From positions 62,001-126,000 of the forward strand of contig OZ244151.1 in assembly GCA_965216195.1 (NCBI GenBank): a stretch of 64,000 bases of DNA, given 5' to 3'. Made by a program: the position numbers and the translations under genes. Shown piece by piece: positions 33,750 through 42,284 of this stretch. The notes under the pieces were generated by a model, which ran no database searches, was not told the DNA's origin, and was given only the letters and a program-made list of their open reading frames with translations. The DNA is from Aridibacter sp965216195. GTDB taxonomy: Bacteria; Acidobacteriota; Blastocatellia; Pyrinomonadales; Pyrinomonadaceae. Each line of letters opens with the position of its first letter. The stretch's first letter is position 1.

Positions 33750-34952
33750 ATGAAGAATTTTAGACTTTGGTGGCAGAAGCCGCGAAAATTTAGCGATCAG
33801 GAAGAAGAGCGAACGGTGACTTTTCTTGAGCTTTTCTACGACCTTGTTTACGTAGTAATCATCGCTCAATTGTCGCACAAACTCGCTGAAGATCTTTCGC
33901 TTCTTTCCTTCGGCAAATTTGCGTTTTTATTTTTGATTGTTTGGTGTGCGTGGATGAATGGGGCTTCATATCACGATCTTCACGGAAACAACGACATAAG
34001 AACACGGGTTTTCACCTTCTTGCAGATGTTTACGGTCGCGGCGATGGCGGTTTTCGCACATGATGCGTTTGGACAAACGGCGGTCGGATTTGCGATTTCC
34101 TACGCGGCGTTTTTAGGGATAATCACGTTTCTTTGGTGGCGAAGCGGTTATCACGATCCCGATCATCGTCCGCTCGCGAATCCCTATTCCCTCGGATGTT
34201 TGCTCGCGGCTTTAATTATTGTAGCGGGTGTGTTTTTAGACGAGAGCTATCGATATTACGTTTGGGGAATGTCGCTCGCGATAATGGTATTTTTGCCGCT
34301 GGTTTTATTCTTGGTGGCTAGTAGCAACGAGAAGCTCCGCGAACATTTTGATCAAGCTCCGACTGTTTCCACCGCGATGGTTGAACGTTTTGGCTTAATG
34401 ACAATTATCGTTTTGGGTGAAGTGATCGTAGGGGTATCGCAAGGCACAGCAAAGCACGAACACTTAAATTTTGAGATCGCAATAGTTGCCTTGCTATCAA
34501 TGCTTTTGGCGATAGGAGTTTGGTGGCTTTATTTTGATTTCATATCTTCGCATTCTCCAAAACGAAGCGTCACAGCAGAAAGCGGTTGGATGTATTTGCA
34601 TGTGCCTTTGATGATGGGGATCACGGTGATCGGTGCCACTGTCTTAAATATTGTAAAGAAGCCTGAAGCGTTTGCATGGAACGAAAAAGTCACTTTGATT
34701 GGTGCGGTCGCCGTAGTTTACCTTTCTATAGCACTACTCTTTCATATGATCCAGGTGCCGGATGAATTTAAGAATATTCACCAAACGGGACAACGTGTCA
34801 CCTTTGTCGCGGCTCTCCTTTCTTTAGGCTTGCTGTTTATTCCCTTAAGTGCGATGCATTTGTTGATCTTACTTAACCTCGTGATGCTCGCTCCGATCTT
34901 CTTCGGTGCACGAATCTGGATAAAGGAACGCTCGGCGAAACTAGCGAAGTGA
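33750..34952 (+). CDS. Low-temperature-requirement protein A (LtrA) family membrane protein
   Basis: 400 residues with about ten to twelve membrane helices. The N-terminal signature EERTVTFLELFYDLVYVVII and the later ERFGLMTIIVLGEVIVGV are the LtrA family marks. LtrA was linked to growth at low temperature in Listeria, but the biochemical role is not known. It stands alone between two repeat-bearing gaps. Confidence 0.9.
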   Translation: MKNFRLWWQKPRKFSDQEEERTVTFLELFYDLVYVVIIAQLSHKLAEDLSLLSFGKFAFLFLIVWCAWMNGASYHDLHGNNDIRTRVFTFLQMFTVAAMAVFAHDAFGQTAVGFAISYAAFLGIITFLWWRSGYHDPDHRPLANPYSLGCLLAALIIVAGVFLDESYRYYVWGMSLAIMVFLPLVLFLVASSNEKLREHFDQAPTVSTAMVERFGLMTIIVLGEVIVGVSQGTAKHEHLNFEIAIVALLSMLLAIGVWWLYFDFISSHSPKRSVTAESGWMYLHVPLMMGITVIGATVLNIVKKPEAFAWNEKVTLIGAVAVVYLSIALLFHMIQVPDEFKNIHQTGQRVTFVAALLSLGLLFIPLSAMHLLILLNLVMLAPIFFGARIWIKERSAKLAK

Positions 34953-35170
34953 TTTCAGAGTTTTACATACTTGAAGTCAATCAAAATGAAAACAGAAGCC
35001 TGATAATTTTAGTGACGTCGCTGAAAGTGACTAATAGTAAAGCGTAGAGTTAAACGAAGCGGTAGTGGAGTGCAACCCTACGTCAATGAGGATCGAGTTT
35101 TTGCTCGCTGAAGGTGAGCAAGAATGTACGCAATGTGTTCGACACCGTCAGCGTCGGAACGTATCATTCG
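34953..35170 (+). other. Gene-free stretch with one hairpin
   Basis: Between the LtrA stop and the palindromic element at 35171 I see no gene. The one clear structure is a TTGCTC/GAGCAA hairpin near 35100. Short open frames here have no ribosome site and overlap the repeat. Confidence 0.4.
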
Positions 35171-35241
35171 ATTTACCCGGGGTTGCGACCTATGGTCTTA
35201 CCCCGGGCTATTTTGTTTGTCGCCTTTGGCGACTTTTTTTG
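35171..35241. repeat. Dispersed bipartite palindromic repeat, copy 1
   Basis: Stem CCCGGGG (35176) / CCCCGGG (35207), then CTATT, then a second hairpin GTCGCC-TTT-GGCGAC followed by T7 (35219-35240). The layout (GC stem, CTA, spacer, short hairpin) matches the elements at 36866 and 48302. The final hairpin with its T run may also end transcription before the M20 gene. Confidence 0.6.
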
Positions 35242-35316
35242 CGGAATTATGAAATTCCATCTACTCGGATATAATGTGCGTATTAACCAATTTATAGAAG
35301 AATTTCGGAGAAAGTT

Positions 35317-36621
35317 ATGTTGAAAAAATCGACTAGCATTTTTTGTGCTTTGTTTGTCTTTGCCTCGTTTGTAACTTTTGCATCCGCAAAGGATATGAGC
35401 AAAGAGATCGACGCCGCGACGGCGAAAATTATGCAACAGGTGATTAAATGGCGTAGGCATATTCATCAGAATCCGGAGCTTTCAAATCGTGAGTTTAAGA
35501 CGGCGAAGATGGTCGCCGATCATATGCGCGGGCTCGGTTTTCAAGTAAAAGAGGGAATTGCAAAAACTGGAGTTATCGGAATTCTGAAAGGCGGATTGTC
35601 CGGACCAACAATCGGACTTCGTGCCGATATGGACGCTTTGCCTGTGAAGGAACGCGTTGATATTCCGTTTGCGTCAAAGGTCATTGCGGATTATCAAGGC
35701 AAGCAGGTTCCCGTGATGCACGCTTGCGGTCACGATACACACGTGGCGATGCTTATGGGAACGGCTGAAGTTTTGGCTTCGATGAAACATAAGATCAAAG
35801 GGACGGTTGTGTTTATCTATCAGCCTGCTGAAGAAGGTCCTCCCGAAGGTGAACGCGGAGGAGCAGAATTGATGGTTGAGGAGGGTGTAATGACCACGCC
35901 AAAAATTGACGCAATCTTCGGAATCCATATCAATTCGCAAACCGAAATTGGCACGATTCGTTACAAAAAAGGTGCGACAATGGCGGCCTCTGATTGGTTC
36001 AAGATCAAGATAAAAGGCAAGCAAGCACACGGTTCGGCACCCTGGGCGGGAGTTGATCCGATTGTCACAGCAACACAGATCATCAGTGGCTTGCAAACGA
36101 TCATTTCGCGTCAATCGCGTCTGACGAAGGCACCGGTTGTTATTACAGTTGGCAAGATAAATGCTGGCGTTCGCGAAAATATTATTCCTGAAACTCTGGA
36201 GATGGCGGGCACAATTCGCACGCTCGACTCTTTTATGCAAAAGGACGTTCACAGACGTATCCGACACACCGTTAAAACCATTGCCGAAAGTGCCGGAGCA
36301 ACTGCGACCGTTGAGATCGACACGAAAACTTTGGTTACTTACAACACGCCCGAACTCGTCGAAAAAATGCTGCCTTCGCTTGAAAAGGTTGTCGGGAAAA
36401 AACGTTTGATCGAAACCGAATGGACGACGGGTGCTGAAGATTTTTCGTATTTTGGAACGAAAGCACCTTCGTTTTATTTCTTCGTCGGCGGAATGCCAAA
36501 GGGTAAAAATCCGCTCGAAGCGGCGGGACATCACACGCCAGATTTTTATTTGGATGACAGCCGTTTGGATGTTGGCGTGAAGGCGTTTGCGAATATTGTG
36601 TTTGATTATCCAGGAAGATAA
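35317..36621 (+). CDS. Exported M20-family amidohydrolase (hippurate hydrolase-like)
   Basis: 434 residues with a signal peptide (about 1-24). The M20D features are present: GLRADMDALPV, MHACGHDTHVAMLMG (metal ligands Cys, His), QPAEEGPPEGERGGAELM (Glu base and ligands), and the lid domain motif HGSAPWAGVDP. Members remove the acyl group from N-acyl amino acids or act as carboxypeptidases; the exact substrate is open. The start is fixed by GGAGAAAG shortly before the ATG. It stands alone. Confidence 0.93.
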   Translation: MLKKSTSIFCALFVFASFVTFASAKDMSKEIDAATAKIMQQVIKWRRHIHQNPELSNREFKTAKMVADHMRGLGFQVKEGIAKTGVIGILKGGLSGPTIGLRADMDALPVKERVDIPFASKVIADYQGKQVPVMHACGHDTHVAMLMGTAEVLASMKHKIKGTVVFIYQPAEEGPPEGERGGAELMVEEGVMTTPKIDAIFGIHINSQTEIGTIRYKKGATMAASDWFKIKIKGKQAHGSAPWAGVDPIVTATQIISGLQTIISRQSRLTKAPVVITVGKINAGVRENIIPETLEMAGTIRTLDSFMQKDVHRRIRHTVKTIAESAGATATVEIDTKTLVTYNTPELVEKMLPSLEKVVGKKRLIETEWTTGAEDFSYFGTKAPSFYFFVGGMPKGKNPLEAAGHHTPDFYLDDSRLDVGVKAFANIVFDYPGR

Positions 36622-36652
36622 ACCGCAAAGGACGCGAAGAACGCAAAGGAAG
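36621..36652 (+). repeat. Low-complexity purine repeat of the CGCAAAG type
   Basis: AACCGCAAAGGACGCGAAGA followed by ACGCAAAGGAAG is made of CGCAAAG/CGCGAAG units. Sequences of this kind recur in gaps of many bacterial genomes; it directly follows the M20 stop. Confidence 0.45.
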
Positions 36653-36744
36653 ATTTGGGCAGGAAAGAACGCTGGATTGATAGTGTCATATGTTGATAAG
36701 TTTTCACGATGTTGAAAGCCATCGAAGGCGACGGCAGAATTTAG

Positions 36745-36930
36745 CCTCACGCTTTAGCGTGGGGTTTTAGTTTGCAAGAAGAATTTGAGCTATCGAAGAT
36801 AGCGGCATTATTTCGTGGTTCGTATGCCGCCCGTTTTACGGGCTAAAAAGGGCTTGTTAAATACACCCCAAGTTCCGCTTCGCTCCACTTGGGGCTACAA
36901 ATATGCCATCTGCTTCGCAGATTGTTTACA
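36745..36930. repeat. Dispersed bipartite palindromic repeat, copy 2
   Basis: A run of hairpins: CCTCACGC/GCGTGGGG (36745-36764), GCCCGT/ACGGGC (near 36829-36843), CCCCAAGT (36866) / ACTTGGGG (36894) followed by CTACAAATATGCC, then ATCTGC-TTC-GCAGAT (36908-36922). The last two units align with copies 1 and 3. No gene is seen in the 435-bp gap around it. Confidence 0.6.
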
Positions 36931-36961
36931 TATTAATCCAAACTTCTTAGTCCATCGGCGA

Positions 36962-36991
36962 GAACACCCTTACTCCGTGCGGGTTTCTGCA
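36962..36991 (+). repeat. 30-bp dispersed repeat, copy A
   Basis: This 30-mer begins GAACACCCTTACTCCGTGCG and recurs with only two differences at 40665-40694. CACCC and CGGGT can pair within it. Both copies lie just upstream of a gene start (serine hydrolase here, tsaD there). Confidence 0.65.
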
Positions 36992-37056
36992 CGCTCGTCA
37001 ACGATCCGTAAACCTTTCTGACTGTTTTGCCGTATCAGTCAAAACGGAGAACTCTT

Positions 37057-38247
37057 ATGAACAAAAGCAAGTTAAATCGAAATGCATTTGTGTTTTTCCT
37101 CTCAGCATTTTTTATCTTACTCGTTTCGGTCGGAAACGTAGCCGCGGCTGAACAATACAAAAAACTCAAAAGCGAAATTCAGACGAAAATAGATGCTTGG
37201 CACAAGTCCGCAAAGTTTTCGGGCGCAACAATCGGCGTCACTCTTGCAAACGGCAAATCCTTTGGGCTCGCGACGGGATATTCTGACCGCGTGAAGAAAA
37301 CGCCTATGAAGCCCGATGACTATATGCTTGCAGGAAGCGTTGGGAAAACATATGTTGCTGCGGTGGCTTTGCAACTTGTCCAGGAAGGCAAGATCGGGCT
37401 TGATGACAAGCTTTCAAAATACTTTGGCGAGGAGAAGTGGTTTTCGCGTCTGCCGAATTCGAAGGACATTAAAATCCGTCATCTGATGAACCACACGAGC
37501 GGGCTTGTTCGTTACGAATTTAATCCGAAGTTTCTAAAAGATTTGCTTGCCGATCCTTATAAAACTTGGAAGCCACTGGAGCAGATTTCGTATCTTTTTG
37601 ATTCAAAAGCTAAGTTTAAGTCCGGAGAAGGTTGGGACTATGCCGATACAAACTACATCGTCTTGGGAATGATAATCGAAAAGGTCACCGGGAAAACTTA
37701 CTATCGTTTGGCGAAGAAGCGTTTGCTAAAACCGCTCAAGTTGAAACGTACAAAGCCTCAAACGAGCCCGAAAATAAAAGGCTTGATTCAGGGCTATGCA
37801 GGAAAGGGAAATCCATTCGGCGGGAACGACGAGATGATCAAGGACGGGAAGTTGTCGTTTAATCCGCAGTTTGAATGGACTGGCGGCGGTATGGTTACGA
37901 CCGCTAGGGATTTATCGCGTTGGGCGAGGGCGATGTATGAAGGAAAAGCGTTTTCCGACAAAATGCTTAAGGAAATGCTCAGAGGTGTTGATTCACCGAT
38001 GCTCGGACGTGGTTCTAAATACGGGCTTGGCGTGATAATTCGTCCGACACCGAAAGGCGTGACATACGGACACAGCGGGTTCTTTCCCGGTTATTTCACC
38101 GAGGTGATGTACTTTCCAAAACACAAGATTGCGATTGCGGTTCAGGTGAATTCGAGTGTGCCGAGAGACATTGGACGACCTCTGGGGAGGGTCATAGTAG
38201 AAATGGCGGACGTGGTTATCTTGGGAGAGAGAGCGTTGAATGAATAA
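37057..38247 (+). CDS. Exported serine hydrolase (beta-lactamase/DD-peptidase family)
   Basis: 396 residues from the ATG at 37057, which has CGGAG eight bases upstream; the longer frame from 37027 has none. Signal peptide about 1-32. Class-C-type motifs: S94-V-G-K97 (SxxK, nucleophile Ser), YADTNY (YxN-like, with Asp at the usual Asn), and GHSGFFPG (HxG replacing KTG). Members act on D-Ala peptides, esters or amides. A real beta-lactamase role is unlikely because the family is broad. Its stop overlaps the next start by eight bases. Confidence 0.88.
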   Translation: MNKSKLNRNAFVFFLSAFFILLVSVGNVAAAEQYKKLKSEIQTKIDAWHKSAKFSGATIGVTLANGKSFGLATGYSDRVKKTPMKPDDYMLAGSVGKTYVAAVALQLVQEGKIGLDDKLSKYFGEEKWFSRLPNSKDIKIRHLMNHTSGLVRYEFNPKFLKDLLADPYKTWKPLEQISYLFDSKAKFKSGEGWDYADTNYIVLGMIIEKVTGKTYYRLAKKRLLKPLKLKRTKPQTSPKIKGLIQGYAGKGNPFGGNDEMIKDGKLSFNPQFEWTGGGMVTTARDLSRWARAMYEGKAFSDKMLKEMLRGVDSPMLGRGSKYGLGVIIRPTPKGVTYGHSGFFPGYFTEVMYFPKHKIAIAVQVNSSVPRDIGRPLGRVIVEMADVVILGERALNE

Positions 38248-39700
38248 AAAGTTTAAGTGGATCCAAAAGTGTGATTTGGAAACTGATGAAAGCAGAGCGC
38301 TGCCCATTCCAACCCAGATCGTGTCAAATGAGGAGTTTCTCCCTCAAGAGCAAACAGCGGCGCAACGGAATGTCGAACGGAATCTAAACGAAATCGCCGA
38401 CGCGACTTCAAAGAAACTTGGAATAAGCCGTAGGAAGTTTTTAGCGAGTTCGGGCGGAATGGCGGCTGCTTTCTTAGCTATGAACTCAGTTTTCGGCAAG
38501 AGTTTTGAGGTCGATGAAAATGAACTTTATGACGGATCAGCAACGGCCGAAAAGTTCCCGAAAAAGCCGTTCATTTTTGATATTCATACGCACCATGTGG
38601 AAACGGGGAAAATAATCACCGTGCTTAACCTACTCAACTATCGGAGTATTGGTGGGGCCTGGGGGAATAAGGATCTGATCGGCAAGCAGCATGAGTGGAA
38701 GGACCTTTATTTGGCTAACTATATTAAAGAAATGTTTCTTGATAGCGATACATCAATGGCGGTGATCACCGGACTTCCGGCAAAAGAAGACAAGGAAAAT
38801 GTTTTGCCTCCCGACGAAATCATTGAAAGCAGAACCCAGATAAACGGTCTCGCAAAATCAAAGAGAATCGTTGCGCATGGGCTCTTTTCGCCTGACCTAG
38901 GCAAGGAAAATCTGGAAGATATGAAGCGCCAACACGAAGTATTAAAGGTTGAAGCCTGGAAAGGGTATCCGGGACAGCCATTGGCCGATGGAGGCGTAGG
39001 GTGGTGGATGAATGATGAGAAGATCGCCTATCCGGCCTATGAATACTCGAGAAAGATCGGAGTGAAAAATATATGTGTGCACAAGGGTCTGCCTCTACCG
39101 GGCTGGGATCTGGGTCGGAGCAGCACCAAAGATATTCCAAAAGCCGCGGCCGACTTTCCGGATTTGAATTTTTTGATCTATCACGCCGGTTTTAAAGGCG
39201 GGCGCGAAGTGCTTGAAATTCTAAAAACCGACTTTAAGGAGAGAATCGATGTTCCGTGGGTTACGGATCTATGCAAAGCAAGAAAGAAAAATTCCAAAAT
39301 GACAAATGTTTATATGGATCTTGGAACTACTTTTGCGATGTCAGTGATAAATGCACCAAGGTTATGCGCATATCTCCTCGGTGAGATGCTGGAGGCTTTT
39401 GGTGAAGATCATATACTTTGGGGAACGGACTCGATCTGGTGGGGAAGTCCGCAATGGCAGATCGAAGCGTTTAAGCGCTTGCAGATGCCGGAAGATTTTA
39501 TAAAGAATTTCGGCTTTAAGCCTTTAACGAAAAGGATAAAGACAAAAATATTTGGTCTTAACGCCGCGACGGTGTATGGAATCGATCTTGAGACAAAACT
39601 AAAAGCGATTCCGGAGGATTACGTAACACGACTAAGGAAAAACTATCAAGAAGTAGGAGCCAACCCGTCAAATACTCAATATGGTTGGCTCCTTCGATAG
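38240..39700 (+). CDS. Tat-exported amidohydrolase (amidohydrolase_2 family)
   Basis: 486 residues. A long 60-residue N-region precedes the twin-arginine motif SRRKFLASSGGMAAAFLAM, which is followed by a cleavable region. The metal-dependent TIM-barrel has FDIHTHHVETG (HxH), YHAGFKGGRE (His) and LWGTDSIWWGS (Asp), as in ACMSD/uracil-type decarboxylases and related hydrolases. The folded, metal-loaded form would cross the membrane by Tat. It overlaps the serine hydrolase gene and is probably co-transcribed with it. Confidence 0.85.
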   Translation: MNKKFKWIQKCDLETDESRALPIPTQIVSNEEFLPQEQTAAQRNVERNLNEIADATSKKLGISRRKFLASSGGMAAAFLAMNSVFGKSFEVDENELYDGSATAEKFPKKPFIFDIHTHHVETGKIITVLNLLNYRSIGGAWGNKDLIGKQHEWKDLYLANYIKEMFLDSDTSMAVITGLPAKEDKENVLPPDEIIESRTQINGLAKSKRIVAHGLFSPDLGKENLEDMKRQHEVLKVEAWKGYPGQPLADGGVGWWMNDEKIAYPAYEYSRKIGVKNICVHKGLPLPGWDLGRSSTKDIPKAAADFPDLNFLIYHAGFKGGREVLEILKTDFKERIDVPWVTDLCKARKKNSKMTNVYMDLGTTFAMSVINAPRLCAYLLGEMLEAFGEDHILWGTDSIWWGSPQWQIEAFKRLQMPEDFIKNFGFKPLTKRIKTKIFGLNAATVYGIDLETKLKAIPEDYVTRLRKNYQEVGANPSNTQYGWLLR

Positions 39701-39710
39701 CTATAACGTC

Positions 39711-40184
39711 TTACTGAATATGCGCCTCAACAAACCAAAGCAATTTGTCCGTTCCCCGCGCGACTTCCGTGAACAGATCAGCGGTTACCGCATCACCCGC
39801 TTCGTCAGACTCGTCGATGTTTGTACGCGTTTCTTTTGCAAACTCCGCCAACGCACTTGAAAGAGCCTCAACGTGATCGCGTCCCTCTGTGATTTCCATC
39901 GGATATTGGCTCAGCGAAGACTTTTCGGCAGCAACGCGGACCGTTCCCTCTGCCGTACCGCCCAGAATTGTTACACGCTCGGCAATCATATCGCTGTAAT
40001 CTTCAACCTCAGTCGCTACCTGATCAAAAAGCTCGTGCAATGCGATAAAATTCATTCCTTTCAAATTCCAATGTCCCTGCTTTGCCTGCGATTTTAGATC
40101 GAGCGAATCGGCAAGCCTGGCGTTTAGCATTTCGATGATTGTTTCTCTCGTATCCTTTTTTATATCAATTTTTGTATCGTGCAT
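39711..40184 (-). CDS. dps: Dps ferritin-like DNA-protection protein
   Basis: 157 residues from the ATG at 40184, nine bases after GAGAGG; an in-frame TTG nine bases earlier is not needed. The ferroxidase motif KQGHWNLKGMNFIALHELFD and DYSDMIAERV are the Dps signature. It forms dodecamers that oxidise and store iron and bind DNA. A PerR/Fur-like palindrome covers its likely -10 region (40206-40230), so it is expected to be induced by peroxide or iron change. Confidence 0.96.
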   Translation of the reverse strand: MHDTKIDIKKDTRETIIEMLNARLADSLDLKSQAKQGHWNLKGMNFIALHELFDQVATEVEDYSDMIAERVTILGGTAEGTVRVAAEKSSLSQYPMEITEGRDHVEALSSALAEFAKETRTNIDESDEAGDAVTADLFTEVARGTDKLLWFVEAHIQ

Positions 40185-40205
40185 TTTATACAACCTCTCT
40201 TATAT

Positions 40206-40230
40206 ATTTAGAATTAGAATAATTCTAAAT
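40206..40230 (-). promoter_or_regulatory. PerR/Fur-type operator over the dps promoter
   Basis: TTAGAATAATTCTAA (40214-40228) is a perfect 7-1-7 repeat of the Per-box form TTATAAT-N-ATTATAA. The surrounding bases extend a 10-5-10 inverted repeat from 40206 to 40230. On the minus strand TTGACT (-35) and TATTCT (-10), 17 bp apart, fit a promoter whose -10 lies inside the palindrome, so a repressor is expected. Confidence 0.7.
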
Positions 40231-40269
40231 TAGTCAAAAGTCAAGCTGATGAACGCAAAAAACCGATGC

Positions 40270-40575
40270 TCAAAACGAGCCCATATTCAAATATTTCAGT
40301 GCAATTTCCTGAGCTTTAAAAAGGCGTTCGCCATAGTTTGTCGGCGAGTAGATTCGGCGAGCGATTCCATTTTCTTCATCGCCGCGTTCTTCTTCGTAGG
40401 AATCAACGAGGTCTTTGTCAGCCATACGCTGGAGCGTTACATAAACCGTTCCTTTTTTGAGCTCACCCTCAGACGATTCAACCATTTCGAGTCCAAACAT
40501 TTCGCCTTCGTCGAGAAGCATCTGCATTATCGTAAATTCTTTTCCGGAAAGACTCGGGAATTCGTTGGTGTTCAT
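40270..40575 (-). CDS. PadR-family transcription regulator
   Basis: 101 residues from the ATG at 40575, preceded by GAGGAACGAA. The 145-residue frame to 40707 runs into a repeat and lacks support. The winged-helix signature is ELKKGTVYVTLQRMADKDLV. PadR proteins are small repressors that respond to phenolics, drugs or other signals. The operator at 40610 covers its own likely promoter, so it probably represses itself. It is divergent from tsaD and downstream of dps on the same strand. Confidence 0.88.
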   Translation of the reverse strand: MNTNEFPSLSGKEFTIMQMLLDEGEMFGLEMVESSEGELKKGTVYVTLQRMADKDLVDSYEEERGDEENGIARRIYSPTNYGERLFKAQEIALKYLNMGSF

Positions 40576-40609
40576 TTCGTTCCTCGGAATTTGAAGTAGA
40601 TACAACACG

Positions 40610-40624
40610 CTTACAATATGTAAG
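40610..40624 (-). promoter_or_regulatory. Palindromic operator over the padR-type promoter
   Basis: CTTACA-ATA-TGTAAG, a perfect 6-3-6 repeat 34 bp upstream of the PadR start. On the minus strand TTGACT and TATTGT, 17 bp apart, form a promoter whose -10 lies in the palindrome, which fits autorepression. Confidence 0.6.
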
Positions 40625-40664
40625 TAACGGAAGTAAGTCAAGAAGCTGTTTGCTAGGCTACACG

Positions 40665-40694
40665 GAACACCCTTACTTCGTGCGGGTTTCGGCA
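40665..40694 (+). repeat. 30-bp dispersed repeat, copy B
   Basis: 28 of 30 bases match copy A at 36962-36991. It ends 49 bp before the tsaD start and would be read as false extra codons if tsaD were begun at 40650. Confidence 0.65.
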
Positions 40695-40742
40695 GAGGTC
40701 TCCTCATTTACATTCGGGTTTCCGGCTTTTACACTTAGAGCG

Positions 40743-41816
40743 ATGTTGGTTTTAGGTATCGAAAGTTCTTGTGATGAAACGGCGGCGGCGGTCGTTCGCG
40801 ACGGTCGTGTGATTCTTTCGTCTGTGATCTCATCGCAGATCGAGATACACAAAAAATGGGGCGGTGTTGTACCTGAAATCGCGTCGCGCGAGCATCTTGT
40901 AAAGATCGATCCGATCGTAAAAAAGGCGTTGGAAAAAGCCGGTGTTTCGCTCGAGGAAATTGATGCGATCGCCGTGACGCAGGGTCCGGGACTCGTGGGT
41001 TCCTTGCTCGTTGGAGTTTGTTACGCGAAGGCTCTGGCTTTCTGTTTGGGCAAACCTTTGATCGGAGTAAACCACATTGAAGGGCATTTTTTCTCGGTGG
41101 AGTTTGATAATCCGCCGATCGAATATCCAGCGATGGCGTTGATCGTTTCGGGCGGGCACACGAATCTTTTTTATTCGCTGGAGGCCGGAAAATATAAGAT
41201 CGTCGGACGAACCCGCGATGACGCTGCTGGTGAGGCGTTCGATAAGGTCGCGAAAATGCTTGAGCTTGGATATCCTGGCGGTCCGATTATTGAAAGGATT
41301 GCGAAAGAAGGCGATCCAAACGCGATAAGTTTTCCGATCGCAAAAATTTCCGATGGACGTCCTGATTTTAGTTTTAGCGGATTGAAGACTGCGGTGATGC
41401 GGTATTTGAAAGAAAACGATATCAGGCCCGGTGAGGACGGTGAGGTGAGTAGTGAGGTAGAAGATATTTGTGCAAGTTTTCAGGCTACAGCCGTTAGTTC
41501 ATTGACGAAGGTTATGGAAAAACAGGCGGGGAAACTTAAACCAAAGACACTTATTGTTGCAGGGGGTGTTGCTTGTAACGAAGCGTTGAGAGCCGAGTCA
41601 AAGGCTATCGGTGACCGGATGGCTATCCCGGTTTATTTCCCCTCAAAGCATTTATCGACGGACAATGCAGCAATGATAGCCGCGGCGGGAACCTATCGCC
41701 TGAAAAACGGAGAGCGTTCGGACTTAAGCCTCGCTGCTGACGTTACACTACGTCTTCAGAATTATGCCGTTGAAGACGACACACTTCGTCAAAAGAAAGT
41801 TAGATACCGCTTGTAG
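40743..41816 (+). CDS. tsaD: tRNA N6-threonylcarbamoyladenosine synthase subunit TsaD
   Basis: 357 residues from the ATG at 40743, giving the standard N-terminus MLVLGIESSCDETAAAVV. A start at 40650 would translate a dispersed repeat. The metal-binding HIEGH motif (GVNHIEGHFFS), the ATP-loop SGGHTNLFY, GEAFDKVAKML and GGVACNEALR are all present. With TsaB and TsaE it makes t6A37 on ANN-decoding tRNAs; neither partner gene is in the window. Confidence 0.97.
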   Translation: MLVLGIESSCDETAAAVVRDGRVILSSVISSQIEIHKKWGGVVPEIASREHLVKIDPIVKKALEKAGVSLEEIDAIAVTQGPGLVGSLLVGVCYAKALAFCLGKPLIGVNHIEGHFFSVEFDNPPIEYPAMALIVSGGHTNLFYSLEAGKYKIVGRTRDDAAGEAFDKVAKMLELGYPGGPIIERIAKEGDPNAISFPIAKISDGRPDFSFSGLKTAVMRYLKENDIRPGEDGEVSSEVEDICASFQATAVSSLTKVMEKQAGKLKPKTLIVAGGVACNEALRAESKAIGDRMAIPVYFPSKHLSTDNAAMIAAAGTYRLKNGERSDLSLAADVTLRLQNYAVEDDTLRQKKVRYRL

Positions 41817-41831
41817 AAAGGAGCTATCAGT

Positions 41832-42284
41832 ATGAGAAGGGTTTTATTGGTTGTAATTAGTTTTGGGATAGTGACTTCGATAATCTCGGTCAATCACCCG
41901 CCGGCAGAAGCACGGTCGCCATTCGCAAAATGCGCGATTATGAAGTTTAAGGATGAATACAAAAGGTCGAAAGCAGTGTTTGTCGGCAAGGTAATAAACG
42001 TTGATCGGGATGGCGATAAGAAGGTATTTGAGTTTGCGGTGAAAAAGTTTTGGAAGGGAATCGACGGCAAAAAAGTCAAAGTATCAGTGCACGAAAACCG
42101 CAGGTATCAAGCCCAGTTTAAAATTGATCGCTCGTATCTCGTTTTTGCTAAGGAAAGTGACAAAGGCGAAATTTGGGACGGGCGCTGCTCAAGATCCAGG
42201 GATCTGGAAGGCTACCGCGAGGCGGTTGAGGAAGATCTTAGAAAACTCGGTAAGGGGAAAACCTGTATCGATCTTGAAAACTAA
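41832..42284 (+). CDS. Exported NTR/TIMP-like small protein
   Basis: 150 residues with a signal peptide (about 1-28); AGGAG lies ten bases before the ATG. The mature part begins near a Cys (FAKCAIMKFKDEYKRSKAVF) and has an OB-like run (VFVGKVINVDRDGDKKVFEF, YLVFAKESD) with further Cys residues (DGRCS, GKTC). This resembles bacterial NTR-type domains, but the likeness is weak and no function follows. Its stop overlaps the convergent comF gene by four bases. Confidence 0.6.
   Translation: MRRVLLVVISFGIVTSIISVNHPPAEARSPFAKCAIMKFKDEYKRSKAVFVGKVINVDRDGDKKVFEFAVKKFWKGIDGKKVKVSVHENRRYQAQFKIDRSYLVFAKESDKGEIWDGRCSRSRDLEGYREAVEEDLRKLGKGKTCIDLEN

Noticed and set aside
35065..35323. Two 69-residue frames upstream of the M20 gene
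   Set aside because: They are read out of the palindromic repeat and overlap each other.
35674..36750. 358-residue minus-strand frame
   Set aside because: Antisense to the M20 hydrolase, whose zinc motifs are intact; the product is Arg/Cys-rich with no domain, so it is a shadow frame.
37057..38247. Calling the serine hydrolase a beta-lactamase resistance gene
   Set aside because: SxxK and HxG are shared by many esterases and peptidases, and the YxN motif is altered.
40650..40742. N-terminal extension of tsaD
   Set aside because: It translates the 30-bp dispersed repeat and the region before the normal TsaD start MLVLGIESSCDE.
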